Source: Eisenbergiella tayi (GTDB lineage Bacteria > Bacillota > Clostridia > Lachnospirales > Lachnospiraceae). Taken from it: 64,000 nt of DNA. Location: assembly GCF_001881565.1 (NCBI RefSeq), contig NZ_MPDJ01000001.1, positions 568,271 through 632,270 on the forward strand, in the 5' to 3' direction. The notes beneath the pieces were generated by a model, which saw only the letters and a list, made by a program, of their open reading frames with translations, was not told where the DNA came from and did no database searches. A program made the translations under genes and the position numbers. Below, one piece after another: positions 16,628 through 26,075 of the stretch (its first letter is position 1; each line of letters begins with the position of its first letter).

Positions 16628-18211
16628 TTATAAATCGCTTTCTTTGTACTTCTGCCGGTAACTGGCCGGAGAATCACCGGTTATCTTTTTAAAATACCTG
16701 GAAAAGTAGGAAAAATTCTCATATCCCACCCAATAACCCACCTCTCCCACGGAGAGATCCGTCATCACCAGAAGCTCCTTGGCAGTCTCCATCTTCTTTT
16801 CCACAATATATTCCGCCAGGGAAACCCCGGTTTCCTTCTTAAACAGACGGTTTAAATAATCCCGGTTCAAATGCACGGCATCCTCAAGCATCTTTCTTGT
16901 AATTTCTTTATTAATATTATTATCGATGAATTCCTTCAGCTGATCCACCACAGAACGTTCTTCCTGCACCTCATCCCGCAGCAGCATCCACCTCAGGAAA
17001 TCGTCGGCATTTTCCCGTGAGGCAAAGGCAGCCTGGAAGCGGTCGGAATATTCCTTTTCATCCATACGCCGTACATCGAGCCCCTGTTCCGCCCTCTCCC
17101 TCTCATTTTTGACTATAAGGGCATGAAGCCCTGCCAAAAGAGACTGAAGGACAGGCCGTGTCATTTCCATATCCCCTGCCATTCTGTCCACATACTTTTC
17201 CACCTGGGAAAGCAGCTCCTCCTGCCTCCCTTTCCGGATAAGGACCTCCCAAGCCTGGTAATTAGGCCCTTTCGGCCCTTCGTTTCCCAATCTTCCTTCA
17301 CACAGACAGAAGCTGTCCTTCCAGATAATATCCTGCTGCATCTGCCTCAGCTTTTCAAACTGCAGGGGAAGCTCCTCCGGCTCCACAAAACCCGCCATAT
17401 AAATCTGGATATCCGTATCGAATTCATTATGCATCCACCGGATCAACTGCCTGCATTCTTCCCGGATCCTGTCTTTTCCGACCTCCCCTTCCAGCAGAAA
17501 CACGGCATAATTAATATCCGTCCCCACATTTGTCTGGCATATCCTGTTTTTTCCTGCAATATTCAGGGATTCCCCTATGACATTACGCATGGCGAAGTCA
17601 TAAATATCCTTTTCCCAGCCATCCATAGCCTTTCCAATCCGCGCAACACTGACAGAAAGCAGCAAAACCCGCTCCCCATCCTTCAGTTCAACACCTTGAG
17701 CGGCGAAATTCTCCCGTATTTTTTCCCTGTCCGCACCGAATTTTCCCCGAAGCAGTTCCGTAAGGAAAACACTTTTCATAACACCCTGGTATTGTTTTAG
17801 CGTACTTTCATGGACAGCATCATTTTTCAGGCGCAGCTTATGCTCCATATTATTCCTGGCCTTTATCAGGGCTTCACGGATTTCCTCTTCCTGAACCGGC
17901 TTCACCAGATAATCGGAACTTCCGAGGGACAGCGCTTCTCTGGCAAATGCAAAGCTCTCATGACAGGTCTGGAAAATACATTCAATATCTATTTTTTCCT
18001 CCCGCAGCCAGCGCAGCAGCGACAGCCCGCTTCCCAAGGGCATTTCAATATCCGTCACCACTACGTCGATCACTTCTTCCTCCAGGATTTTCTTCGCTTC
18101 CGCCGCGCTGGATGCCGTAAAAACCTGATCCACCAGATCTTTCTGGACCTCCGTTACCATCCGAAGCCCGTCCAGTGCCAGTTTTTCATCATCCACCAGT
18201 AAAACCTTCAT
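16628..18211 (-). CDS. YesN-type response regulator with AraC DNA-binding domain
   Basis: A 527-residue regulator. It has an N-terminal receiver (residues 1-120; phospho-acceptor Asp in VVVTDIEMPLGSG, conserved Lys in DYLVKPVQ), a long middle region (about 150-410) and a C-terminal pair of AraC helix-turn-helix motifs (about 425-525; LEDAVHLNRDYLNRLFKKET and YWVGYENFSYFSRYFKKIT). It would activate sugar-utilisation promoters after phosphorylation by the adjacent kinase. Its start lies inside the kinase gene (23-nt overlap), which indicates coupled translation. Likely targets are the flanking importer operons; which one is not shown by the sequence. Confidence 0.9.
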   Translation of the reverse strand: MKVLLVDDEKLALDGLRMVTEVQKDLVDQVFTASSAAEAKKILEEEVIDVVVTDIEMPLGSGLSLLRWLREEKIDIECIFQTCHESFAFAREALSLGSSDYLVKPVQEEEIREALIKARNNMEHKLRLKNDAVHESTLKQYQGVMKSVFLTELLRGKFGADREKIRENFAAQGVELKDGERVLLLSVSVARIGKAMDGWEKDIYDFAMRNVIGESLNIAGKNRICQTNVGTDINYAVFLLEGEVGKDRIREECRQLIRWMHNEFDTDIQIYMAGFVEPEELPLQFEKLRQMQQDIIWKDSFCLCEGRLGNEGPKGPNYQAWEVLIRKGRQEELLSQVEKYVDRMAGDMEMTRPVLQSLLAGLHALIVKNERERAEQGLDVRRMDEKEYSDRFQAAFASRENADDFLRWMLLRDEVQEERSVVDQLKEFIDNNINKEITRKMLEDAVHLNRDYLNRLFKKETGVSLAEYIVEKKMETAKELLVMTDLSVGEVGYWVGYENFSYFSRYFKKITGDSPASYRQKYKESDL

Positions 18212-19961
18212 CCTTTACCGCCTCTTCCCGTTGTTCTTCCGGCAGCCATATTTCCACTGCGGCGCCGCCTTCTGTCCCGTTTTCAAATTTTATTTCCGCA
18301 TCTCCATGATACAGGATCGCAAGTCTCTGTACAACATTTGCCACGCCATAATGTTCTTCCCCCCGCCGATCCAGCAGGGTGTCCCCGCTGTTCAGGACAG
18401 GAAGCACATCTTCTGCATATCCGGGGCCGCTGTCCCGGATGCGGAAATAATATCCCTGTTTTTCCCCTTCCCTGCTTTTCTCAATCTGAAGAGTGATATG
18501 TACTCCTTCCGCTTCATCCACCAGACCATACTTCACCGAATTTTCCACAAAAGTATACAGCATCATCGGCGGAATCAGGCAATCCTCCAATTCCTCCTCC
18601 CCTTCTCTCGTAAACAGTATCGGATAGGTATAACGGATCCTCTGTATTTCTATAAAATTTTCTATATGCTTCAGCTCCTCCTCCACCTCTATTTTTTCAT
18701 TTCTGGCCTTCAGGATATACCTGCTGTGCTTCATCAGATGGGCAACCAGCTCCTTGATTTTATCCGTCTGCCTGGTCAATGCCAGTGTATACAGGATATT
18801 CAGGGCATTCAGGAAAAAATGGGGATTGATCTGCAGAAGCAGAAACTTCAGCTCCGAATTCTGCCGGTTCAGCTGCTCCTCATATACATCGATTTTTAAT
18901 TTTTCGATTTCCGATACCATGCGGTTGAACTGATAATTCAGGCAGCGGAATTCCTGGTAATAAGCCTCCTCTTCCACTTTTACGTGCAGATTTCCGTTTT
19001 CCACTTCTTCCATGGCTTTTACCAGCTTGTCTACCGGATGCACAAGAGTCTTCCTGTTAAACCAGCTCCAGCCTACCACATAAGCCACCGCCAGCATCAT
19101 AAACATGGCCAGAAGAAGCTGCAGTGCCCCTATATTTTTCTGGAGAAAAGATTTATAACGCAGTCCAATCAGACTGAGCCCCGTCCGGTCGGAAGCACTG
19201 CCGATTACAGTCACTGCCTCTCTGGGATCATTATAGATCAATTCCTGCCCGAAGTCTTTAATCTGCTGTTCTGCGCTCGCCGAAAGCTTTTCATCACTTA
19301 TGGCCTTTCTGTTTTCATCCGTAAAGAAAAGAAGGGAGAAGGGATTGTTTTCCCCCTTTTCAATCACCTTTAAAAAGGGATCTCCATCCATATACACCGT
19401 CAGGTAATATCCGAGTGTGTGCATAGTCCTGACAAAATAAACCTTATCACCGATTTTCCTGGCAACCCATTCATTGGAAAAAGACTCTTCTCCGGATATG
19501 ATGCTCTGGTTATAATCTCTTACATCCTCCAGGAGCGAATATTCGAAGCTTCGGAAGGAAACCATCCTTTGTCCGGCGCTGTTATACAGGAAGCTGGCCT
19601 GGATCCAGCTGTTTGCCGAAAAACTGTTCTTCATTTCTTTATCCAGGATGGTATACAGATACTCCCTGTTAGCCGTATTTCTTTTAATTTCCACCAATTC
19701 GCTTCTTCGGCTTGTCAGATAGCTGGCCATCTGGTTTTCCGCAGTCAGAATCTGTTCGTCAATTTTATCAATCGTCATGGACAAAATTTTCAGATTGGCG
19801 TCATTGGCCTGCTTTTCAATCGTACGGTTGGCATACAGACTGATGATGCCAAGCCCCGCAATGATCAGAGATACCACCAGCATTTTTATCCCCAGGCTTT
19901 TTCCCAGGGAAATATTACCCAGAATCCGCTTTACCCGTGTTTCCCATTTTTCTTTTTTCAT
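18189..19961 (-). CDS. YesM-type membrane sensor histidine kinase
   Basis: A 590-residue kinase. Membrane segment 1 (about residues 25-45) and segment 2 (about 285-305) flank an extracellular sensor region. A HAMP-like linker follows, then the His_kinase domain with the phospho-acceptor in QINPHFFLNALN and an HATPase domain with N and G boxes (FVENSVKYGL, RDSGPGYAED). The ATG at 19961 was chosen because the long upstream extension (to 20051) is not family-like; MKKEKWETRVKRIL leads straight into the first membrane segment. Its stop overlaps the response-regulator start. It probably senses an extracellular sugar, perhaps through a binding protein. Confidence 0.9.
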   Translation of the reverse strand: MKKEKWETRVKRILGNISLGKSLGIKMLVVSLIIAGLGIISLYANRTIEKQANDANLKILSMTIDKIDEQILTAENQMASYLTSRRSELVEIKRNTANREYLYTILDKEMKNSFSANSWIQASFLYNSAGQRMVSFRSFEYSLLEDVRDYNQSIISGEESFSNEWVARKIGDKVYFVRTMHTLGYYLTVYMDGDPFLKVIEKGENNPFSLLFFTDENRKAISDEKLSASAEQQIKDFGQELIYNDPREAVTVIGSASDRTGLSLIGLRYKSFLQKNIGALQLLLAMFMMLAVAYVVGWSWFNRKTLVHPVDKLVKAMEEVENGNLHVKVEEEAYYQEFRCLNYQFNRMVSEIEKLKIDVYEEQLNRQNSELKFLLLQINPHFFLNALNILYTLALTRQTDKIKELVAHLMKHSRYILKARNEKIEVEEELKHIENFIEIQRIRYTYPILFTREGEEELEDCLIPPMMLYTFVENSVKYGLVDEAEGVHITLQIEKSREGEKQGYYFRIRDSGPGYAEDVLPVLNSGDTLLDRRGEEHYGVANVVQRLAILYHGDAEIKFENGTEGGAAVEIWLPEEQREEAVKDEGFTGG

Positions 19962-20046
19962 CCTGTCACCCGCCCTGTGAATACGCTGTCTCTTTTCTTT
20001 ATCATAACAGATCCGGACGGAACTTAGGAGACTATTTTCCCATTCG

Positions 20047-20118
20047 CACAAAAAAACACGGTTTCCGGGTTGCGTCCGATAATTTATTGGACTTATCCTG
20101 AAAACAGTGTTTTTTGTG
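20047..20118 (-). terminator. Terminator-like hairpin at the end of the eight-gene operon
   Basis: CACAAAAAAACAC (20047-20059) faces GTGTTTTTTGTG (20107-20118). On the minus strand the 3' arm supplies the T-run. The loop holds a second hairpin (GTCC/GGAC). It lies between the Asp-box gene and the histidine-kinase gene and probably separates the two transcription units. Confidence 0.5.
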
Positions 20119-20131
20119 TTTACGAATCCGT

Positions 20132-21301
20132 TTATTTATCTTTTTCTTCTGTGGGGTTAAGACAGCCGTTTACGCTTGTATCTTTACCCATTATCCATTC
20201 TTCCTTAAACGCTGCGTACTTGATACATCTCCGATCTCCATAGCTGTAAGCCACATGTATCCATCCATCGGAAGACTGCATTATTACCGGATATTCATAT
20301 CTTCGGTTGCTTATATCATTTCCGCTTCCGATAAAGCCTTCTCCCTGCTCCACCAGCCTGGCTGCCGGCCAGGTTCTTCCATTATCGAAAGAAACGGCAA
20401 CCGCTACCGGACATCTCTGGCGCGGCCATACGGTTATGTCAGGGTTATCATTCGCACATACCGGATTATAGGCCACAGCCAATGCACCTGACTGTAAACG
20501 TATGGCAGAAATACTGGAATTGTTATTCGGCAATTCCGTTCTGACAGGCACACTCCAGCTTTCTCCCCAATCATCGGAATGAGAAATATAGATATTGTCG
20601 GCTGAACGGCTTCGGAACAAGGCAAGCAGTCTGCCGGGTTCCGTTTCAATAATATTGGCGTGGACTCTTCCTCTGCTGCCCGGTATTTCCACACTTCTCC
20701 AGCTGATGCCATTATCATCCGATATCTGTACTATGGTAATATCACTGCCGTTATGAGTATCATCATTAAAACAAATCCAGTTCCCGAATACCCATCTTCC
20801 GTTGCTCAAAATCTGTATCTTCTGTCTGCAGAAAGAGCCTTCCCTGGAAAACATGACTTCCGTCTTTCCCCATGTTTCTCCATTATCTTTAGATATTTTC
20901 CTTCTTATTTCTGCGGTATACTGAAGATTGAATTTCGAATCCGGCCTGGCCGCACGAGATATCTGCGCGGTATACATCAGCCAGATTTCTCCTTCCGGCG
21001 TCAGGAAAAGCGATGGGTTCTGTTCCGATCTTTCAGCATCGTCCGATACCTTGACAGGAATGCTCCACTGACTCTCTCCGGCTTTGAGACGTGAAACAAC
21101 GATGCTGATATCCGCATTTCCCTCATTGGAACCGGCAAACCAGCAGCACAGAAGATCTCCCCCCGGCAGCTCCAGCAGATCCGCTGCATGACAGCTCTCA
21201 TAAGGGTTGGGAATCAGGCTCTCAATCGTATCACGAAGCTTATTGTCATATAATTTTCCATCTTCTTTCATTGTCTCCAAGGTTACATAAGTTCTCGCCA
21301 T
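20132..21301 (-). CDS. Asp-box (BNR) beta-propeller protein, sialidase-like
   Basis: A 389-residue six-bladed propeller of the sialidase-fold BNR_2 type. Four Asp-boxes are readable: SKDNGETW, SDDNGISW, HSDDWGESW and SFDNGRTW, spaced as blade turns. Such proteins include sialidases and several glycan hydrolases and lyases. The operon has no sialic-acid genes such as nanA, nanE or nanK homologues of the standard type, so true sialidase activity is doubtful. There is no signal peptide, which implies action on an imported sugar. It is the last gene of the kinase/PdxA/importer operon, 34 nt after the LplC-type permease. The substrate is unknown. Confidence 0.75.
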   Translation of the reverse strand: MARTYVTLETMKEDGKLYDNKLRDTIESLIPNPYESCHAADLLELPGGDLLCCWFAGSNEGNADISIVVSRLKAGESQWSIPVKVSDDAERSEQNPSLFLTPEGEIWLMYTAQISRAARPDSKFNLQYTAEIRRKISKDNGETWGKTEVMFSREGSFCRQKIQILSNGRWVFGNWICFNDDTHNGSDITIVQISDDNGISWRSVEIPGSRGRVHANIIETEPGRLLALFRSRSADNIYISHSDDWGESWSVPVRTELPNNNSSISAIRLQSGALAVAYNPVCANDNPDITVWPRQRCPVAVAVSFDNGRTWPAARLVEQGEGFIGSGNDISNRRYEYPVIMQSSDGWIHVAYSYGDRRCIKYAAFKEEWIMGKDTSVNGCLNPTEEKDK

Positions 21302-21335
21302 AAATTTTTCCTTTCCCGGCTTACAGCCCTCTTTC

Positions 21336-22211
21336 CTATCCTTTTACGGATCCTATCAAAATACCTGATTTAAAGTATTTCTGTACAAACGGATATACAC
21401 ATACGATAGGCAGCATGGCAATAACAACCGCAGCCGCTTTCATATTATACTGATTTATTGATACTCCGTTCCTGATTACCGTCTGCATCATTTCCCCGGC
21501 CCCGTCGGATGAAATTACCACATCTTTAAGAATCTGCTGTATTACCTTCAGACCTGTTGCTTTCAGATATATCTGGGGAACAAGATACTGATTCCATATA
21601 TTAACTGCGTAAAAGGTTCCGATTGTTGCCACAATGGGTTTGGAAATAGGCAGATACACATTCCACAGGATCCGGAACTGATTGGCCCCGTCAACAGTAG
21701 CCGCTTCCTCCAGTTCATATGGCAGCCCTTCCAGATAGGTTTTGCAGATGATCAGGTACTGGGTATTTATCGCACCGGGCACAATCATCACCAGCGGATT
21801 ATCAATAAACCCGAACTGGCTGTATACAATATAGGTAGGTATAATTCCCGCTTCAAACACCCAGGTCATTGTAAAAATCCCCATAAGGAGATAACGAGAT
21901 TTAATCTGCGGCCTGGACAGTGCGTAGGCCGTAATGTATGTTGTCAGCACCCCTGCCAGTGTCCCTCCGGCCGTATACATAAAGGAATTCCTCATTCCCA
22001 CGGCTATATCCAGCTTCGGATTGGAAAGCACATATTTAAAAACCTCTAAGTTTAACCCTTTCGGCAGAAAAGTCACCTGACCCGCTGCTAAAAACCTGCC
22101 GTCGCTCACAGCCACAAATATTTCATACAGGAAAGGATAGATACAGATGAATCCAATAATACACAGGATAAAGTCATTAATGATTTCAAAGAGATCAATT
22201 TTCTTTTTCAT
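21336..22211 (-). CDS. Carbohydrate ABC transporter permease, LplC-type
   Basis: A 291-residue six-span permease. The EAA loop is LPYELEEAATVDGANQFRIL and the C-terminus SGILIGSVKG is the LplC signature. AAAGGAGG precedes the ATG. It is the seventh gene of the eight-gene operon, 16 nt after its LplB-type partner. Confidence 0.9.
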   Translation of the reverse strand: MKKKIDLFEIINDFILCIIGFICIYPFLYEIFVAVSDGRFLAAGQVTFLPKGLNLEVFKYVLSNPKLDIAVGMRNSFMYTAGGTLAGVLTTYITAYALSRPQIKSRYLLMGIFTMTWVFEAGIIPTYIVYSQFGFIDNPLVMIVPGAINTQYLIICKTYLEGLPYELEEAATVDGANQFRILWNVYLPISKPIVATIGTFYAVNIWNQYLVPQIYLKATGLKVIQQILKDVVISSDGAGEMMQTVIRNGVSINQYNMKAAAVVIAMLPIVCVYPFVQKYFKSGILIGSVKG

Positions 22212-22227
22212 CTTTGCTCCTCCTTTC

Positions 22228-23199
22228 TCAGAACAGTCTGGTTTCCGAATATTTGGAAGCCAGCTTATTTGCAGCGATTACCAGAACAAAGGCTATAATT
22301 GATTTCAGCATGTTAACGGCTGTACCATAGCTGTAATTGGGGAATCCTGTTGCCTGGAATGCGATCCGGTATACATAAGTCTGGATCACATCCGCAGTCT
22401 CATAAACGCTTGGATTATACATTAACAGTATCCGATCCAGATCAACGGAAAAAATGTTGCCTATACTGATAATCAGCATTACTATAATAGAACTGGAAAT
22501 GGAAGGCAGTGTTATGAAAAACATTTTCTGCCACCTGTTGGCACCGTCCATATCTGCCGCTTCATATTGTTCCGTATCTATGGCCATCATAGCCGCTATA
22601 TATATAACCGTAGAATAACCAAAAGTCTGCCATATCTGAAGTATAATATACAAAGGCCTGAACCACTGCGGTTCTGCCATAAAAAATATGGCCTCCCCTC
22701 CGAAAAATTCAATGATTTTATTTACCAGGCCATAGGATGGGGATACAAGAGTATAAAGAATACTGACCATAATCGCCGATGATATGAAGTACGGAAGGAA
22801 GCTGAGCGACTGTACCGCATGCCGTATTTTCTTTATCCTCACTTCATTTAAAAACAGAGAAAAAATAATGGGGAAAGGAAATACGACTACAATAGATAAA
22901 ATCGCAAGTACAACCGTATTCTTTATCAGTTTCAGCATATATGGATCCTGGAATATCTTTATAAACTGTTTCAAGCCGACCCATTCGCTGCCCAGAATTC
23001 CTTTGAATGCGCTGAAGTCCTGAAACGCGATCACCATTGCTCCTACCGGCCCGACCTTAAAACAGATCAAGATAAAAATGCCGGGTAACAGCATAAGATA
23101 TAAAAGATAGTTTCTTTTTAAATCCTTTTTTATCCGTTCTTTCATCGGTATTTTATGTACCGGGATATCAGGTACCCGCTTTTTTATCTTACCGGCCAT
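22228..23199 (-). CDS. Carbohydrate ABC transporter permease, LplB-type
   Basis: A 323-residue permease with a slightly longer cytoplasmic N-terminus than its homologues in this window. It has MKERIKKDLKRNYLLYLMLL, an EAA motif (EQYEAADMDGANRWQKMFFI) and the end NKLASKYSETRLF. AGAGGTG precedes the start. It is separated from the binding-protein gene by 82 nt that contain a stem-loop. Confidence 0.9.
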   Translation of the reverse strand: MAGKIKKRVPDIPVHKIPMKERIKKDLKRNYLLYLMLLPGIFILICFKVGPVGAMVIAFQDFSAFKGILGSEWVGLKQFIKIFQDPYMLKLIKNTVVLAILSIVVVFPFPIIFSLFLNEVRIKKIRHAVQSLSFLPYFISSAIMVSILYTLVSPSYGLVNKIIEFFGGEAIFFMAEPQWFRPLYIILQIWQTFGYSTVIYIAAMMAIDTEQYEAADMDGANRWQKMFFITLPSISSSIIVMLIISIGNIFSVDLDRILLMYNPSVYETADVIQTYVYRIAFQATGFPNYSYGTAVNMLKSIIAFVLVIAANKLASKYSETRLF

Positions 23200-23222
23200 A
23201 CATACACCTCTTTCTTTATTAT

Positions 23223-23253
23223 TCAGACCGGAACAGAATCTCTTCCGGTCTGA
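23223..23253. other. Intercistronic stem-loop after the second binding-protein gene
   Basis: TCAGACCGGAA (23223-23233) pairs perfectly with TTCCGGTCTGA (23243-23253) around 9 nt. On the coding (minus) strand no T-run follows, so stabilising the upstream binding-protein message is more likely than termination. It sits at the same place as the loop at 9,411. Confidence 0.6.
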
Positions 23254-23281
23254 TTTTATATTGCTTCAGGGCAATGCTGTA

Positions 23282-24946
23282 TCAGTCATTGTAAGTATTC
23301 TGATAGGCTGCCAGCTGAAGCTCTTCCATCCTGGTATAACCTGCCGCATCCATTTCGTCCAGAAATGCTTTCCAGTTGTCTTCGTTCAGTTCCTTCGTTC
23401 CTCTGATAAATGCGATAATTCCCGCGTCACAGCTGTCTTTCAAAGATGCAGTCAGTGTGGCAAGCTCCTCAGACTGCTCATCCGAATAAATTATGTTAAT
23501 GCCATATTGTAAATGCTCATCTGTAAAAAGCTTTAACGCCGCATCCTTTACAATTTCTGAGTTAAAGGAATAAAATGCAGTGGTATCAAGCGGTTTGCAG
23601 ATAGTGAAACGGTCGCTTAAGAAGCTCCATTCCATCTCTCCGTCCGGTTTTGCCAGTTCCTCATCATAGCTGACAATATATTCCTTCTGTCCGTCTTTTT
23701 CTTCATAGCTGATGCCTTCCACACCCCAGTTCGCCAGAGTCTGTCCCTCATCACTGTAGAAGTAATCAATAAACTGAATAATTGTCTTGGCCGTTTCTTC
23801 TGATGCCTTTGCATTAATAACGGTTGCTCTTTTCTGATTATATCTGGTATCAGTCTGAACCTTCATGGGATTGCCGTCTGTATCGTTGAAAAAGTCCATG
23901 ATAGCCATATTGTAATCCGGATCATAATTCTTGCCTTCCAGATTAAATGCAGCCGGTCTCGTGTAAAAGTCAAAGCTGATGGAACCGCGTCCTTCCCACA
24001 TTGCCGCTTCCCAGTCTCCTTCAGAAAATGCACCGGCTATCCATTCGGGATTAATCAGGCCTTCGTCATACCATTTTTTCATGGTTTCCACCATGGTATA
24101 AGCGCCATCCGCATGAATGTCGTATCCCAGTTCCACGTTGTTGTAATAAAATCCGTTGGATTCCTCTGCCGATATATTGCTGTTACAGTTAAAAAGGCTC
24201 TGGAACCGGAGCGGCGTTTCACGGCCGTTCAACGGATAATAGTTGGGAACATCCTTATAGTAAGCCTTTAAAGTACGCAGTGCTTCTGTAAAATCATCCA
24301 CAGTTTTGATTCCGGATACATCCACACCTGCCTTGTCAAAATGATCCTGACGGTAAAAAATGAAGCTTCCTTTCTGGATCCCTTCAACCAGAAGTCCATA
24401 GATAGAGCCATCCTCATTCGTTACCAGCGATTCATAATCCGGATTTGCATCCAGGTATGCCTTAATATGAGGGGCATATTCATCAATCAGAGGCCTTAAA
24501 TCATAAAATGCACCCTGGGCTCCATAAATATTGGCCTGATCCTGTTTGCACATGGTGGAATCCGTTAAGGTATTGCTCAATACCATCTGATCCACTTCCG
24601 TATAAACATCGTTTTCCACACTGGTGCCTTTTTGATATTCCACAGTAACACCGGTTCTCTTTTCCGCCTCCTTGTACCATTCCAGATCGTTAATCCAGTC
24701 CACAAAGGTAGAACGCAGATACATCGTATACGTACCGCCGCTTCCCACATAACCGTCCGCATCACTCTCTTCTGATCCTGTCGTGCTGCTTTCTGCTTCC
24801 GTGGAAGCCGCTGTGGTATTCCCTGTTCCTTCCGCTGCCGCAGGTGCGCTTTCCGCTCCTTTGCCGCCGGATCCGCATGCGGTCAGGGATGCTGCTGTCA
24901 TAGCCAACGCTACAATAATGGAAATAACCTTCTTTTTGTTTCTCAT
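23282..24946 (-). CDS. Sugar-binding lipoprotein of an ABC importer
   Basis: A 554-residue solute-binding lipoprotein. It has a basic MRNKKK start, a hydrophobic core, lipobox LTAC with Cys24, a Ser/Thr/Ala/Glu linker (about 25-65), then a two-lobed domain with the LplA/YtcQ-type C-terminus (MEELQLAAYQNTYND). CTAGGAGG ribosome-binding site. It sits 12 nt after the pdxA-like gene, so transporter and catabolic genes are in one transcript. The ligand is unknown; the operon suggests a glycan that yields a four-carbon acid sugar. Confidence 0.9.
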   Translation of the reverse strand: MRNKKKVISIIVALAMTAASLTACGSGGKGAESAPAAAEGTGNTTAASTEAESSTTGSEESDADGYVGSGGTYTMYLRSTFVDWINDLEWYKEAEKRTGVTVEYQKGTSVENDVYTEVDQMVLSNTLTDSTMCKQDQANIYGAQGAFYDLRPLIDEYAPHIKAYLDANPDYESLVTNEDGSIYGLLVEGIQKGSFIFYRQDHFDKAGVDVSGIKTVDDFTEALRTLKAYYKDVPNYYPLNGRETPLRFQSLFNCNSNISAEESNGFYYNNVELGYDIHADGAYTMVETMKKWYDEGLINPEWIAGAFSEGDWEAAMWEGRGSISFDFYTRPAAFNLEGKNYDPDYNMAIMDFFNDTDGNPMKVQTDTRYNQKRATVINAKASEETAKTIIQFIDYFYSDEGQTLANWGVEGISYEEKDGQKEYIVSYDEELAKPDGEMEWSFLSDRFTICKPLDTTAFYSFNSEIVKDAALKLFTDEHLQYGINIIYSDEQSEELATLTASLKDSCDAGIIAFIRGTKELNEDNWKAFLDEMDAAGYTRMEELQLAAYQNTYND

Positions 24947-24958
24947 AACCCAATCCTC

Positions 24959-26062
24959 CTAGTTTGTTATTTTGGCTTCCGCCATACGTATGGCATAATC
25001 CATTGCATTCATCAGACTTAATTCATTTGCGCTTCCATCGCCTGCGTGGCCCTCTCCTGTGCCATGATCCACTGAGGCCCTTATAATCGGCAGTCCCAGC
25101 GTAACATTGATGCCCGCAACCGCATCCCACTTCTGCCGTTCCTGATTATAGACAAAGCCTTTCACCTTCAGCGGAATATGCCCCTGGTCATGGTACATAA
25201 CCACCACAATGTCATACCAGCCTCCTAATGCTTTGGAAAATACCGTGTCCGGCGGAGTCGGTTTCCTTTCCGGGATACAAATCCCCAGGGCCAGAGCTTC
25301 ATCAATGGCCGGCTGGATTTCTTCGATTTCTTCCCTGCCGAATAATCCGTTTTCCCCGCAATGCGGATTCAGTCCCGCAACTCCAATCTTAGGATTCTTA
25401 ATCCCCAGCGCCCGACAGCCTTTATCGGCTATTTTGATAACCTCCAGCACTCGTTCCTTCTTTACCCGATCACAGGCTTCTCTTAAAGAAACATGGGTGG
25501 ACACATGCACCACCCGGAGATTTTCATGGGCAAGCATCATGGTGTAATGGGAGGTTCCTGTATAATCCGCATAAATTTCCGTATGTCCCGAATAATGATG
25601 TCCGGCTAAATTAATATAATCCTTATTCAGGGCATTCGTAACCGTTGCATCCACCGTACCATCCATAGCCAGCTGAATAACCTTCTTTACATATTGGAAC
25701 GCCGCTTCTCCGCACATTCTATGGCTTTCCAGATATGCCTTCTTCACAGCCTCCTCTCCCACTTCTTCCTCTATTTCTTTCCAGTCCTTCATGTACAGCC
25801 TTTTGGAAACATCTACAAGTCCCATATCCAGCACATCGATCGTTCCAAAAGCAAATACCGCATCTTCCACTTTACGTATGGCATGAATCCGGAATCCATA
25901 CGCGCCTTCCACCATTGATGCAGCGGCTTCCATACAAACGGCATCCCCGATGACTACCGGCCTGCATCTTTCATATATCTCCGGCTTCATCAGTGCCTTA
26001 ATGGTGATTTCGGGTCCGTTACCTGACGGATCCCCCATGGTAATTCCAAGAATCGGTTTCAT
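24959..26062 (-). CDS. PdxA2-type 4-phospho-tetronate dehydrogenase
   Basis: A 367-residue member of the PdxA family. PdxA proper oxidises 4-phosphohydroxythreonine in B6 synthesis. PdxA2 paralogues next to DUF1537 kinases oxidise 4-phospho-D-threonate or -erythronate, and decarboxylation then gives dihydroxyacetone phosphate. Visible are ITMGDPSGNGPEI at the N-terminus, the metal-site histidines (GHHYSGHTE; VVMYHDQGHIPLK) and the C-terminal DHGTGEGHAGDGSANELSL. Linkage to the DUF1537 kinase in one operon favours the PdxA2 role. It begins 13 nt after the DapA-like gene with GGAGAGGAG. Confidence 0.85.
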   Translation of the reverse strand: MKPILGITMGDPSGNGPEITIKALMKPEIYERCRPVVIGDAVCMEAAASMVEGAYGFRIHAIRKVEDAVFAFGTIDVLDMGLVDVSKRLYMKDWKEIEEEVGEEAVKKAYLESHRMCGEAAFQYVKKVIQLAMDGTVDATVTNALNKDYINLAGHHYSGHTEIYADYTGTSHYTMMLAHENLRVVHVSTHVSLREACDRVKKERVLEVIKIADKGCRALGIKNPKIGVAGLNPHCGENGLFGREEIEEIQPAIDEALALGICIPERKPTPPDTVFSKALGGWYDIVVVMYHDQGHIPLKVKGFVYNQERQKWDAVAGINVTLGLPIIRASVDHGTGEGHAGDGSANELSLMNAMDYAIRMAEAKITN

Positions 26063-26075
26063 TTAAACTCCTCTC

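Noticed and set aside
20132..21301. Calling the Asp-box gene a true sialidase (nanH)
   Set aside because: Asp-boxes occur in many propellers; no standard sialic acid catabolism gene set is present and no export signal is found.
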